A stretch of 64,000 nucleotides of DNA from Eudorina sp. 2006-703-Eu-15 (GCA_003117195.1 BDSI01000100.1:124001-188000), one strand, 5' to 3'; positions 46,591 to 59,478 are shown, counted from the stretch's first letter. Notes: a model not told the origin generated them from the sequence alone. Made by a program: numbers and translations.

Positions 46591-49500
46591 GGGTGCCGGG
46601 CGAGGCGGAGGGAGACAAGGGGTACGGCAGCGGTTGTTGGGGGGGCCGGCAGAGGGGAGCCAGGCGGTGGCGGCGCGGAAGGGTGTCGGAGGCAGGCGAG
46701 GGGCCCCGGTGTTGCAAAGATGCAAACCCCTGGGGGCCTTCCTCCGAGGTGTCTGAAGGGCATCGAAGAGCAAAGAGGGCTGGGAGGCCAAGGAGGGGAG
46801 GGACAGGGGGGTGGTGGGTGATTGGGGGGCAAAGGGATGGGTCACTGAATGTACGGCGGCAGTTGCAAACACGGCGCGCCTGCGGAGTACCCAAATGGCG
46901 ACGTCAACCGCCACCCCCTGCGCGGGTTGGTTGTTTGGTTGATTAACACCCGTTGCAGCGTGTGAGGCGACCCTTAAGTTTGCAAGTACGACGACGCGTG
47001 GGCGCTAGCTAGCAACGGAAGGGCGGTGCCGCAACGGCACTGTTGCATTGTTATGAAGAGTTGGATGGTTGACACAGCACCGAATGTGCGCCGAGGAGCG
47101 GGACGAAGACGTCGACACCCGGGCTGTGGCAGCAGCTGCTGCTGCTGCTGCTGCTGGCGGCATCCGGTCGCACCCGCAGCCAGCCCGTCGGACCCGTCCG
47201 ACCGCGTTGTGGTGGGTAGCGTTACTAGGGCGAGGGGATCAGGCTCCTCAGGCGTCATCGGTGACCGCCTTGCGGTGCGTACAGCGTTTCGCAGCGCCTT
47301 CGCTGTTGCCGGTCTCGTCACCGGCGTCATTGGATTGGCGCGATTACTGCTGCTGATGCTGCTGGTGCTGCTGTCGAATGCCGTACGACCCACATCGATA
47401 CGACAGCCGGTCGGCCGCCCGAGCACGTGTGTACGGACGAGGGAGGGCAGCACCACCCACGTGCGCGGTTGCAATGTGTCATGGGGCCCCGGACCCCCGG
47501 TGCCTCATCGCGGAGTACGGCGGAGGAGCTGGGGGAAGGGGCAAGGTACACGGGCGGGCGACAGACAGCTGGACAGCTGGACATCCCTCCCTCACCGTCC
47601 GTCTCCGAATCTCGCCGCGAATCGCGAATGTGCTTGGTCGAACTGGTTGGTCTCCGGGGTTCAGACGGCGATGGCGAAAGCGTCAGGGAGCCTCCAGCCG
47701 CCGCGGATGCCGCGGCGCAGGGTGGGTTGGGAGCTGTGGGAGGCGGTGGAGGACCCGGCACGCGACCCCGGCTGCGAGCTTCCGATGCGTGCTCCTAAGA
47801 GGAGGGCAGGGCCGCGTGCACTGATTGGTGGGTGTTTGATTGAGGCACCCGGCGGCCGCTGCACTGTGGGGCCCACCGGTCAGAGGTCAGGCTGGGGCGC
47901 CCTGGGGTCAGTCAGGCTGGGGCCGTCCTCCCTTAGGGGGGTGGGGGGAGGTGGGTGGCCAAAAGGTGTGCCGAAAAGTAGTGTCTGTCAAGTCGGTCCA
48001 TGCCGGCGGACTTGCATGCGACATATTTGTGCAGGTAGCTGCGTAGAGCTAATGGACGATCGGGGCGTGTGCATGTGGTGGTGGGGGTGGGGGTGGGCGG
48101 GACCCCCCACCACACACACACACACACACACGCACACGCGGGTTGCAATTCTAAACACACGCACACACTGTGTGGGTGTGTTGTCGGTCCTATCGGTGCG
48201 GGAAACGGCTCGGGGGCGCCGCACCGAGTCTGCAGGCCTCCAATTCCCGCTGTTGCCGTAATCGAGAAAGTCCGCGGTCCGTACCAAGGTGACTGGAGCT
48301 GTGCAGCGGGTGCCAACACACACCGTACCGAGCACCTTCCTTCCGAGTACGGACCTGGTGCCTCTTGAGGGCGGCATGCTCCCGGCGGCGCTGCGGGTGA
48401 CCCGACCCATGGGTCCATTACAATCATTGATGTCTGTTGATGGTTGATGTTTGATCCACAAGTGTCGAGCAGACGCAAGGCAAAGTCCAGTCCAGTCCAG
48501 TCCAGTTGTGACCCACCCACCCACCCACCCTCCCGGGGGTTCAGCGCTGCGCCACCGACGACCGCGCACGTCCCTACATGCACCCATACACTGCCTGGAC
48601 CTGGGCAGTTATGGGTGGGCTTCTTGTTAAATACATACACTGCATACTCCCGCACACACACCCGCGACCACGCTCGCACATACACGCCGCTCCATCCTTT
48701 TGCCCAACTGTTGCGAGGCGGCAGCCAGGCAGAGCACGCCAAGCCTCGGCCCCAGCACCAACCCAGAAAGGAAGGTGCGCCCCCGCCGCAGGGATCCGCG
48801 TCCCCCGCCCCGCCCCGCCCCGACCCGACCCGACCTGACCTGAGCTGAGCTTATAGCTGCGCCCAAGTCCCCAGGGGGCCGTCGCGGGGCAGGGCAGACA
48901 CCCCCACTGACCCGGGCCCTCGCTGAGCCCTTCGAGCTCTCCGGTCTCCGCTCTCCGGTCGCCCAAGGTGGATCAGATCCTCAAATCCGACGGCGCACAT
49001 CGCTCGCCTACCCGCGCCACCCGCCAGCCGCTACCTGCAGCCGCTCCTCCGCCCAGCGCCCAACCGGCGGTGCAAACCGGCACGCAAAGAATCGAGCCCG
49101 CCTGCTGCCACAAAACCCAGCAACGCGCTCCCCCTCTGACGTAAGCGCGGACGCCGCCCGCCCAACCTGCCAGCATCACCCCCCCTTCCGGTCAGCTGAT
49201 CTGCACCTCCAGCGCCTCTGCTGCACAGCTGCTTCGCAATGCCCGCGCACTGACTTGGCCCGCCGCACACACTCCGCTGCGAGCACACATGCACCACCAA
49301 CCCGCGGACACAGGATGGGTGGGCGGACGGGTGGACGGACGGGTGGACGGGTGGATGGGTGGGTGGGGGGATGGGTGGGTGGGGGGATGCGGCATCCTCC
49401 CCCCGGGCGGACCCCCGGACGGTACCTGCTGATGATCACCACCTGGAGACCTCACCTCAGAAGCAAAGTCGCACCCAAGAGAGAAATGAAGTCACCGAAG

Positions 49501-49699
49501 CAATAAATACTTGTTGCGACAGCCGGTGACGGCGACGGCGATGCGGCGCGGCATCCCCCCTCGACGGATCCAACGCGGCAGCCCGTACATACCGTACGCG
49601 CCCCCGGGGCCTTCCCCGCAACGGCTCGCGGCCCATAACGGCCGACGTGTGAGACAGAATGACTGACTGATGAATCGACAGACCGACTGACAGGCGGGC
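46591..49699. other. Convergent intergenic region, hydrolase to WH2 gene
   Basis: A 411-codon frame at 47026-48261 (+) shows no domain and varied composition, so I do not call it. A (CA)n run at 48111-48132 is followed by GCGGGTTGCAATTCTAAA and more CA-rich sequence. A minus-strand TGTAA lies at 48417-48421. GGGTGGAC-type repeats occupy about 49318-49390. Confidence 0.45.
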
Positions 49700-52600
49700 T
49701 CAGGGATCATCCCGCGTCCAGCCTCCCGCCCCGGGCCCCCCGCCGCCGGGGTGGTCGTCGTCGTCGTCGCTGCCGCTGCCGCTGCTGCAGGCGTCCAGCG
49801 CCATGACGCTCCGCAGCTGCTGCGCCCTCGCCACCAGTCGGGCCTGTCGGGGGGTAGGTAGGGCGGTGGGTGGGTGGGTGGGCCCGTGGGTGAGTGGGTG
49901 AGAGAAGGCAGAGAGGCAAGGTGGGGAGATAGGGACGCACACGCCTGGGATGCGAGGGAGCAAGTGGGCGGGCGGGCGGGTGCATGTGCTCCAGGGGCAC
50001 CTGGTGGTGGTGGTGGTGGTGGCGGAAGGAGGAGGGGGTGGAAGGGCACAGCTGTTCGGGCAAGGGCAAGGGCAGGGCAAGGGCAGGGCAGCGCTGCACC
50101 CCGCTACAAGCACCACAGAAAACAACGCCCCGTGCTGCAGGGACCTTAGGGTTTGAACCCTCTAAGCTCCGAGGGCGGCTCAACCCTAGTACTACGTCCA
50201 GGACTACAGGGGCCACGGCGGGGGCCGGGGGGCCACGGCGCCGCTCCGCTCCGCTCACCTGCGGCGTGGTGTGGGCGGCCTGCGCGTCCTTGGCGGCGTC
50301 CGCGGCCAGCTGCCGGCCCTTGCGGCCCGGACCCGCGGCCGACTTGGAGCTGCGGCGGCAGGTCGGTAGGTGGGTGGGTGGGCAGGTGGGAGTAGGGGTA
50401 GGTAGGTAGGTGGGGGTAGGTGGGGTAGGTGGGAGTAGGTGGGGTAGGTAGGTAGGTGGGCAGGTAGGTAGGTGGGAAGACAGGAGTGCAGGGTGCGGAG
50501 GGTGCGGAGGGAACCTCGGCGGCGGCGGAGGGCGTGTGTCGCCCAACGGAGGGCCGCGGGACCGTGGAGGGGCGAGGGTGTCGGGGGAGAAGAAAGCGGC
50601 AGCACCACCTCCGGGCTCCCCGCCCCACCCAGCTTGGCTTAACAGGGCCACCAGGTGTTTACGACACGACACCGTGACCCGCCCACACACTCTGCCGCCC
50701 GGAGGCCCCCAACACCGGCATGCAGCAGACGCGTCTTCCGCGAACGAAGGGGAAACGGTGAAGGCCCTTTAGAGCCAGGCCTGCGACCTCCCGCGTCCCT
50801 CCCCGGGATGTAAACCGTTGATCCCAACAGACACCCGACCACATCGAGTCTGGTCATGGCCGATGGGCCACCCCCAGGGACCACCAGTGAGCCACTGGCT
50901 AGGTGCTCGCAGCAACACCCCACCACCCGTTTCTGGTTTCTTTCTTTTTCCAATTTTACCTCACCCACCCACCGACCCACCCACCGGGAGCGCAGGTGGA
51001 AGGCCCCGGACTTAATGGCGCCCAACACAGCATCCATGCCGCCGCCGCCGCCACCGCCCTCGCCGCCGACAGCTCCCCGGCTTGAAGAACCCCCAGCGCC
51101 CCCACCAGCAGCAGCAGCAGCAGCGGCGGCGGCGGCGGCACCGGGGCCCGACCTGACGCCTGCCCCGGCGTCCTGTTGCTGCCCGGCGGGCCGCAACTTG
51201 ATACCGCCCGAGCGGATCGCTGCAAACACCGCATCCATGCCGCCGCCGCCGCCGCCGCCGCCAGCAGCAGCAGCACCTGCGGGCGCTGGCGCGCGCTTTG
51301 CGGCGGCGGCCGCGGCGGGGCCTGCCGTCCCCGCCGATCGTGTTAGTGGCGGCGGCAGCGGCGGGGGTGGTGGTGGCGGCGGGACTCGACCGCCGCCGCT
51401 GCCACCCGCGGCGGCGGCACCACCGGCACAGGCAGCGAAGGGCGGCGGCGGCGGCGGACCTGGCGGCGGCGGCGGTGGTGCTCCACCACGCGCAATCGCC
51501 CGTCCGGGCGGCGGCGGCGGCGGACCCGGCGGTGGCGGCGGCGGCGCTGCCTTCGTCCCGTTCATCTTCGCCACAGCAGCCATCGGCGGCGGCGGCGGCG
51601 GCGGGGCGGTCGATCGCTGCACTGCGGCGGCGGCGGCGGGAGGAGCCGTCACATCGCCTTCGCTGCTGCCCTCCTCTGCGGACTGAAACTCGTCACTCCC
51701 GCCGCCGCCGCCGTCGCCGGCGCTCCCCGCCCACGGTGCTGCCCTCAGCCGCTGCTGCTGCGCTGCCGACAACACCCCCAGCGGTGTGATGCTTGGCTGA
51801 GGCTCCCGGACATCGTCGTCCAAGTCTTCGTCCTCGACGGCGGCGCCCGCGGCCCTCGCGGCGGCGGCGGCGGCGGCGCCGCTAGCCCCTAGCGCCGCCG
51901 TGCTCTGCGCGGGCGCCGGCAAGTCGCGCTTCGACGGCGACGGCGAGGCCGACGGCCACAGCCCCGCGAGCCAACCGGTGCTGGCGCCGCCGGTACGGGT
52001 TGCGCCGTCATCGCCGTCGTCGAGCGGGTCCCGGGAGGCGAAGCGCGCCGTCAGCTGGTCGAGTGCCGCCCGGGCGGCGGCGGATCGGACGCCGCCGCTG
52101 CTGCCGGCGACGCCACTGGGCGTGGCTGTCGAGGACCCAGTCGCGGCCGCCGCCGCCGTCGGTGTCGAGGCACCCGCCGTCGCCGTCGTCGTTGCCGCCG
52201 CGGCGGCTGCGACTCCAGGGATTGACCTTGGCGTCGCGTCATTGGAAGACGGAATCAGAGCGCCGCGCGGCGCATGCCGCGGCTGACCGTCGTCGTCGAA
52301 ACTATCGGCGGCGGCGGCGGCGGCGCTGCCCTCGCGCTCCGCTCCCCCGTCCTGCGGCGGTGGTGGCGGCGGCCACTGGGCGACGGATCGACGACCCCCC
52401 GTCTGTGACGGTGCCGCCGCCGCCACCGCCACCGTCGCGGCATGCTTCCAACGCGCTGCCGTACCCGGAGGTGATCCCTCCGCCGCCGCCGCGGAGGCCG
52501 TCAGGGCTGCCGCCGCCGCCGCGACCGCGCCCCGCGCAACGCCGGGCTCCTCGGCCGCGCGGGTGCTCCCCGCCGGGCCGCCGCCGCTGCCGTTGTCGCG

Positions 52601-55600
52601 CAGGAACTTCAGCGCCGCCGCGACCGCCCCCGGAGGGACGTGAGCTCCCGGCGGCGGCGGCGGCGACTCCCCCTCCGTGGCGGCGGCGGCGGCGGCGCCG
52701 GACCGCGGCCAGACCTCCTCTGCCCGAGGCGTCACCTCGTCATCCGACCATGACCCATCACCACTGCTAGCGCCGCCGCCGCCGCCTCTGCGCATCTGAT
52801 GCGGTGCTTGCGCCGCCTGCCACCACGCCGGCACCGCCGCACCTGCGGGGGGTGGCGGCTCTGCTTCTTCTCGCACGGCCTCGAGATGAGAGCCGGCGGC
52901 GGCAGCCCGCCGCGGCTGCGGCTGCGGCGGCGGTCGCCGCTCCTCGCCCGCGTCACCGTCGTCCGCCTCCGTCGCCTCCGCCGCCAACCGCGGCTGCACC
53001 TCCCTTCGCATCCAGGAGGGCATCTTGTATGCCGCCAGCTGCTTGCGCTGCCCGGACTGGGACTGTAGCTGCGGCTGCGGCTGTGGAAGCGGCGGCGGCG
53101 GCGGTACGTTCTGTGGCGGCGGCGGCGGCGGCGGCAGGAAGCTGCGCGGCGGCGGCGGCTGGGACGGCGCGTCCGGCGGCGGCAGGTGCTGCCGTACTGA
53201 CACAGCAGCATCGTCAGCAGTTGGCGGTGGCGGACGTGACGCGGCTGCGACCGACGCCGCCCCGAACCCGAACCCGACGGCCTCGCCGCCACCGCCGCCG
53301 CCGCCGCTGCTTGCATACGCGGGCGCGGCTGTGTGGGACCGTTGCAACGTCCGCGGAGTTGCTGACGCCGTCGCGCCACCAGCAGCCGACCTGAACCCAG
53401 GTCCCCCCATACCTGTAGCAGCAGTAGCAGCAGCACCTGCGCCGCCGCCAGCGGCCAACCCGGCCTGGAGGGGCGCTGCGGGCGCCGCCGTCACCAGCGG
53501 CTCCGCCGTACTCCTCCGCAACGTCATTCCGGCGCTGAGGGGCGCCGCCGCCGCAAACGTCGCCGCCCTTGTCAACGCTGGCGGCGGCGGCGGCGGCGGC
53601 GGCGGAGGCGGCGCAGCGGGTGCGGCGTGGCCACCCGACGTGGCCACCGCTAGCGGCTCCGCCGTGCTCCGCCGCGCCGCCATGGCCGCGCTGAGCGGCG
53701 CCACCGCCGCCGCCAGTCCGCCGCCGCCGCCGCCGCTGACCTTGGACGGCCCCAGCGGTCCGTACCGTGCGCTGGCGAGGGGGCGGTTGCCGTTGTCCGC
53801 CCCTGCGGGGGCCGCCAGAACCTGCTGCTGCTGCTGCTGCTGATGATGAAGTTGCGGGGGCTGCTGCTGGGGTTGAGGCTGCCGGGTGTGGGTAGGCACC
53901 CCTGGTGTGTGTGGCGTGTGGTGGTGGTGGTGGTGGTACTGCTGCTGCTGCTGCTGCAGTGCCGCGCTCTCCACTGCGGGCCTGGATGTCGTTCGGCGGT
54001 CAGCAAGGGCCCCACCGCAAGACCGGGACGGGGAGGGGGATATAGGAAATAGGTAGACATGGGACGTTGGGGCAGGGGGAGGGGAAGCGCGTGGGCTCAG
54101 GTGCTGGGGTTAGGGATATCTGAGACCCAAATGGTAGTCTGTGCGGGTGGTGGCGCCACCCTTGCCTCCTTCCCCAGGCAGGGCATATAGCGAGCCTCTT
54201 CTCCCCTGCCCCCAGCGCCCGCTGCACCCCCGCCCCCTGCGCCCCCGCCCTCTGCGCCCCCTGCCCCGCCTCACCGAACTCGGGGATTAGCCATCAAGCT
54301 AGCCTGCGGGGCCAAAGCACAGTCGCCGGCAGGCGGCAGGCCAGCGGCCGTGCAGGCGGCAAACCGTCCAGGGAGGGTGGAGGGGGCAGGGGGAGGGCAG
54401 GCAGGGGCTGAGCGAACGAGAGGCAGGGGACGCCACCCACACCCCACGACGCGCAGGTGGATGGATGCGCGGCCGGACAGCTTGTGGCCACCTGCCTCTC
54501 CCCCACCGGAATGGAACGGACTGACAGCACCGCCGGGCCTGGGCTCCGCACGGCAGCAGCACTGCTCCGACCCACCCCTACCCACCCCACGTCGTCGCAT
54601 CGCTGGAGAACCTGGTACATTTGATTCTTCACCGGACTTCTGCTCTGGCAGCAGCGCAGTGTAAATATGTCTACCAATTTCCAATACCCCATCCCACCCT
54701 GCCCCATCCCACGCGAGGGCGGGCCCAAGCCACGTCAGCGATCAGCGCCCTCGGCGCCACACGGAAGGGTTGGCCGCTCAGTACGGCGCCCCGCCGCCCT
54801 CCGCCTGCCGGGTCCCTCCCTGGCATGTACTTCGCCTTGTAAGCTCAGACGAGTACCGCGGTTTGGCACCCAGGTTTGGCCTTTGGGTTGGGTTCTTCAG
54901 CACCACCTCCTCGATCCTCTCACTTTGGAGGCTCCAGGGGCTCCATGTGGGCCTTGCGGTGGAAACACATCCCCCCCTGACTGACTTACGGACTGTCAGC
55001 CCCCACACCTGGCCTCCCCTGGGCGGCGCCGCAGCCATCCGGCCCCCCAACCCCAGCCTGGCAGCAGCGCAGTTTGACAATGTCTGCCAATTTCCTGTAC
55101 CCAGCCCCAGCCCCCCTTGCCTGCAGCGGCGAGTAACCCACTGCCGGCGTGGCGTCCAGGGTGGGCGCCGGCGGGGGCCCGGCTGCGCGCTTCGAAGACA
55201 GGGGCGCGAAGGAGCTCAGCGGAGCACCAGCTGCGGACAGGGGCGGGGCGGGGGGGAGGGCGGGGCGGGGGGGGGCGCCCCAGGGCAGCAACCGGGTGGG
55301 CACCAGGCAGCAGGATCAGGGGCATCAGCGGGGAAAGCGAGGGGTTTCGAAGATCAGCAGGCAGGCGAAAATGGGTCGAATCAGGTGAATCCAGTCCAAC
55401 ACACACACAGAGTTTTCTTCAACATACTCTCTCCAACCATTCTGAGCTGCTCTCTCCGGTTTCCTTGAACAGCTCTGTGTACACACTGCCGGAACAACCG
55501 ACGAAAACACGCACTTCCCCTCACGCCGGGCTGCACCTCCGCAGACAACAACGACCACAAACACCTGCAGGGGGCGGCGGCAACCGACTCACCCGCCACG

Positions 55601-56103
55601 GCCGTCGACTGCGAGACTTGAGTGTGGCCGCGGCTCCGCGTCAGCCCGGCTGCGAGGGGGCCCTGGCTGAGTGCTGCCGCGAGGGGGCCCTGTGCCACAG
55701 GTGCGGCCGCCGGCGCGGGTGGTGGCGCCATAGGTGATGGCGCCGGTCGGTGCTGCGGCTGAGACAGGGGCTGCTGCCCCTGCAGGGGCTGGCTCTGCAG
55801 CTGCGGATGCGCTGAGGGCTGCTGCATGTGCGCGCTGACTGGGTGTCCACCGGGGACGCTTGGATACGGCTGATGTGGTTGATGCTGTGGTTGATGATGC
55901 GAGTGTGGATGGTGGTGATGGTGCTGTTGGTGGGGTTGCGGATGGGGCTGGGCGGATGGGGGGAGGTGCGTGGGCGCAGGTGGGGGTGTGATGGCCCCGG
56001 GACCGTCGGCCTCAGTGCCGAACAGGTTACGCGCAGTTCCATGGTGTCCTGAAGACGCGCTGCTGGGCCCAGATGCCGCTGAATTTCTAGGCGGGGGAGG
56101 CAT
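49700..56103 (-). CDS. Proline-rich protein with two C-terminal WH2-like actin-binding motifs (6 exons, ~1286 aa)
   Basis: Exons: 56103-55593, 55230-55142, a 29-base microexon 54303-54275, 53981-50985, 50349-50259 and 49843-49700; phases agree at all junctions. Exon 1 is His/Gln/Pro-rich. The 3-kb exon 4 carries poly-Gln, poly-His, many poly-Pro runs of profilin/SH3-binding type, and acidic stretches. Near its end are two matching motifs separated by Gly/Ala: GGGMDAVFAAIRSGGIKLRP and GGGMDAVLGAIKSGAFHLRS. These fit the WH2 pattern (amphipathic helix, then I-x-x-G, then a basic Leu-Arg/Lys patch), which binds G-actin. Poly-Pro followed by tandem WH2 is the layout of WASP/WAVE/verprolin-type actin regulators. 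No Arp2/3-binding acidic-Trp end is seen, but the tail has a DDDDDHPGGGG run and ends GWTRDDP. The function is inferred from motifs. The start ATG at 56103 and exons 1-3 are less certain than exons 4-6. Confidence 0.65.
54030..54060 (-). repeat. Family A element, copy 11 (3' end)
   Basis: On the minus strand: ATGTCTACCTATTTCCTATA then TCCCCCTCCCC. It is in sense with the WH2 gene, about 50 bases before the acceptor used at 53982. Confidence 0.75.
54592..54690 (+). repeat. Family A element, copy 9 (full length)
   Basis: Runs from GTCGCATCGCTGGAGAACCT through CAGCAGCGCAGTGTAAATAT and GTCTACCAATTTCC to AATACCCC. It lies in a WH2-gene intron, antisense to the gene. Confidence 0.9.
55061..55102 (+). 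repeat. Family A element, copy 10 (3' half)
   Basis: Contains GGCAGCAGCGCAGTTTGACA then ATGTCTGCCAATTTCCTGTA and CCC. Antisense to the WH2 gene. Confidence 0.85.
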
Positions 56104-59100
56104 CTGTTGACTGCCCCGCAATTGCAGCGGGCGGACTCACAGCGTGGTTGAACCTAGGATCGAACGTTTATATAAAGATTTTGGAAGTGGCTTCTCCAAT
56201 TGTGGAGACGATGCAGGCCCGAGGAAACTGTCATTCGTCACAGACCGAACGTTGAACCAGCATCATAGGTTCCGTTTCCAAATGATTCCTAGGAAATGTC
56301 TTTTGAATGCCTTATATCTGATAACGAACGGCGTTAGCACCGCCCTACTTTTGTTCCAGACTAAATTGCCTCTCGCGCGACGCGTTGGAGCGTGGTACGA
56401 AATGAATGTTGAAAAGGAAGTATAACGACAAAGGAGTAATACATGCACAGAATGGCGCCGGAAGGCCTGCTTGCAGCCAACAAGATTCCGGTACTGTGTC
56501 CCGCGCATGCTCCTGTCCAAGCTAATTGGATCGGTCTGCTCATCTAGAGTTCTTAGGCATCCACTTATACGATTCTTGATATCTTAAATACTTGAATGGT
56601 TCACGGGGTGCCCCAGGGCCCAGGCGCGTTTTTGGACACGTGCAGCTGTTCCTTCTGGATTCACCCGAGCGCCATCATGTGTTTGCAAACAGTGCCTAAG
56701 GCAAATGAGAAGGAGATGGGCAGGAATCAAGGATCGCAGGCCTTCGATTAGGTCATCTGCTGCCATCTGCTGTCGTGCGGTGTCGAAGCGACGAGCCAAC
56801 TGCGTAGCCTTATAAGCGATGATGCAAGGCACAAGCAAAATTGTGTGACCACAAACTTGCACATAATTGAATGAAGAAGCGCGCGATGACAAGCCTTTAA
56901 AAGCTACCGTACAGACGGACAGAAATGTTTGCTCGACCCCTTCGATAGGGCTCAGCCGCGTCAATGTCCGCTGCCGATCATGCAGAAGCAACCATGGTAC
57001 CCGTTACAAGGTGGACCCTTCGTCCCGCTTGCGTCTATCATGGCTAGAACGCCCGCAGCCCGCCGCGATGCGCCTGCGGCCTACGACGCCCCGCGATTAA
57101 GCGCGTTTACATACAAAGACCGGGTTGCTACGTACGCCTGCAAGCGGATGTTCGGATGCCAACCCAATATCATTCAAGTCTTTCTCAGAATGTACAGTAC
57201 TATCGACCGTACCAACACAGACAGACGCCGCTGGATTTCGATCCGTGCTCACCTTTCAGCGACCCTCCCTGATCACGAACCGTGGTTCTTGCACGGAGCC
57301 TGTATTGCCCTGCGCCAAGCCATACACCACGGAAGAAAGCCGCCGAACAACTCTCGCCGACGGGACACACGGGGAAAGGCGGGGCCTCGAAACTGTCCCC
57401 TTTATCAATCCTCCAGCTACGCAACTCGCAACACTTGTACTACTCGCGCGTGCACGCCCCGGACGGGCCAGTGCCTGTCCGTGCGGAATTTGTAATGTAA
57501 GCGCATCGCGTCCCGCCAAGTATGCGGCCCAACTCTCCGGCCTCGCCCAATAAATCAGCGCTCGGTCACTTTATCAAGGCGCATCTTTCCATTCTCCTCT
57601 CGCATGGCAGCGTGCTAATGATAGGCCAGGGGTGTTCCCCGACTCGGCGGCAGTTTGCTCAAGCTTAGGCCACCCCAAGCTGTCACACTGCCCTCGGACC
57701 ACCCACAGTCGCTTCATCGCGCCCGCCCAGTCTCCCAACCTCACAGGCGTTGTGTGTTGTTGTATGACTCTGCGCCAACGTTTGATACCGCTGCTAGCAT
57801 TACTGCAAGCTCCTAGGCGGCCCCAGTTGGCACCTCTAGCCGCACCTGCTGCAACAATCTGCTCCAGCCATCGACCCATCGTTGACAGACTGCCCCAGAG
57901 CAGCCCCATGCCAAAGGCCCCGCTCCACCCAGCAATGACGAAGGACCCGTCAACATCTGGAATAACCGTCAGAAAGGGCTACCAGGTTCAACCGTAAGAG
58001 CTTGCCGGCCGTAGCCCCTCGTAGCGATCTGGGCTCGCCTGGCGCCAAACAGCAGTGCGCGGCTCCCTCCCCCAGGGGCCCCGGGGCGCAGCGGCGCCCG
58101 CCCCATGGGGCGGATACCCGCAGCCGAAGCTCCGCTGCAGGTCCAACCCAGGGGCTCCATCAACGCCCCTCCACCTGTCCTGGTCGGCGACAACAGTCAA
58201 TGGGCACGCGGGGGCGCTTCGGGCGACACCCCGAATGAGGCCCATGGGTCCGCCGGCAGCGCCGCTCTCACCGTCCCCCACCGGATGCTCCCCCGAGGGG
58301 CCCTGAACCCCGTAGACACCACCCCGTGTGCGAAGGAAGGAAACACGGGAATGAGTGAATGAATGGCGCCCTAGGCACTGCCTGCCTGCAAACCCCCCCA
58401 AGCGATTGCATCGAAACAAGCAGCAGCCTGCTGAATGAAGACCCGCGCCAGCAGCAAGCGAGCCCGCAGATCATGAATGGCCTGCGATGTCGTCTTCGAG
58501 GCAGCGCCGCGCGCAACGAGCGGAGCCCTGACAGCCTTGCCCTGGTCACTAAACCCTACTAGCGACTTTTAAACCCTGGCCACGGACGCCCTGCGACTCT
58601 ACTGCCCCCGGGTGGCCCCGACCTGACCTGGTGAGCCCCCTATGCGCGCCAGGATCTATCTACCCGCCTGCCGTCCGCATCGAGCCGACTTGAACCCAGG
58701 GTTCTCGGCCGTTGCGATTGCCAGGCCGCACCTAACGGTATCCCCAGCCATGCGCTTGCACCTCAAGACCATCCTGCTGCCCCCAAGCCCATATGCTGCC
58801 TAGCCTCTCATGGAGGTTAGGTGCAGGCTCCAACCGAGCAAACACCCCCAGACCTTCTTCTGTTCTTCCTTCACCCCAGTTCATAGTTGTGACGAACGGC
58901 TGGGGCTCCGTCTACTGATCGCCGGGGGAACCGACATCTGACAACCGACAACTGATAACCGACAATTGACAACCGACACACAACGCTCGCGCGCCTAGCC
59001 CATCTCTGCACCCATCGCCCCACCCATAAATCCCAGAGCCCCTGCGCGTTGAGCCATACGTCCATACGTCCATGTAGATACACATACGGTCCTGTGTCAT

Positions 59101-59478
59101 CAGCTGGACGTTCGCCGTGCACCCTGAATCCCACAGCTACCCAGATCGCTGACCTCCGCACTGACACCCCACTTGGCCGTCGGCTTGGTGGCAGTAGCCT
59201 CCGCCCGTTTGCCGTCGCAGCAGCCAGCGGTGAGGGGATGCGGCTACCGGCTGCCATTGCTCTGGCGTCTGGAAGCACGGGTTAGCGCTTCTCCATCGGC
59301 GGGTAAGCATGGCCCGCAATCGAATCCGCTACGGGGCCTGCTGCAGCCATAGGCTGCTTAGCGACCGAAGGCGCCTCCGCCGGCGACGGCGGCGCAGCAT
59401 CGGCAGCTGCCTGCTCTGCCGGTGACTCTGTGTCGGCAGCTGGTTTCTTCGTGGCTGGTTCGGTTCCAGTTCACTGGT
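56104..59478. other. Intergenic region upstream of the WH2 gene
   Basis: No supported gene. 56150-57600 is AT-richer and holds two frames of unknown character: 56584-56991 (-, 135 codons) and 56929-57495 (+, 188 codons). Neither has a domain I recognise and they overlap on opposite strands. The remainder is unstructured GC-rich sequence with CGACAACTGA-type short repeats near 58940-58975. Confidence 0.45.

Noticed and set aside
47026..48261. 411-codon plus-strand frame
   Set aside because: Composition shifts along it, it crosses a CA repeat, and no conserved block or good splice context is seen.
50139..50175. tRNA-like TTGAACC T-arm at 50.15 kb
   Set aside because: No acceptor, D or anticodon arm could be built around it.
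56584..57495. 135- and 188-codon frames in the AT-richer patch
   Set aside because: Opposite-strand frames overlap and neither matches a known family; evidence is too weak to call genes.
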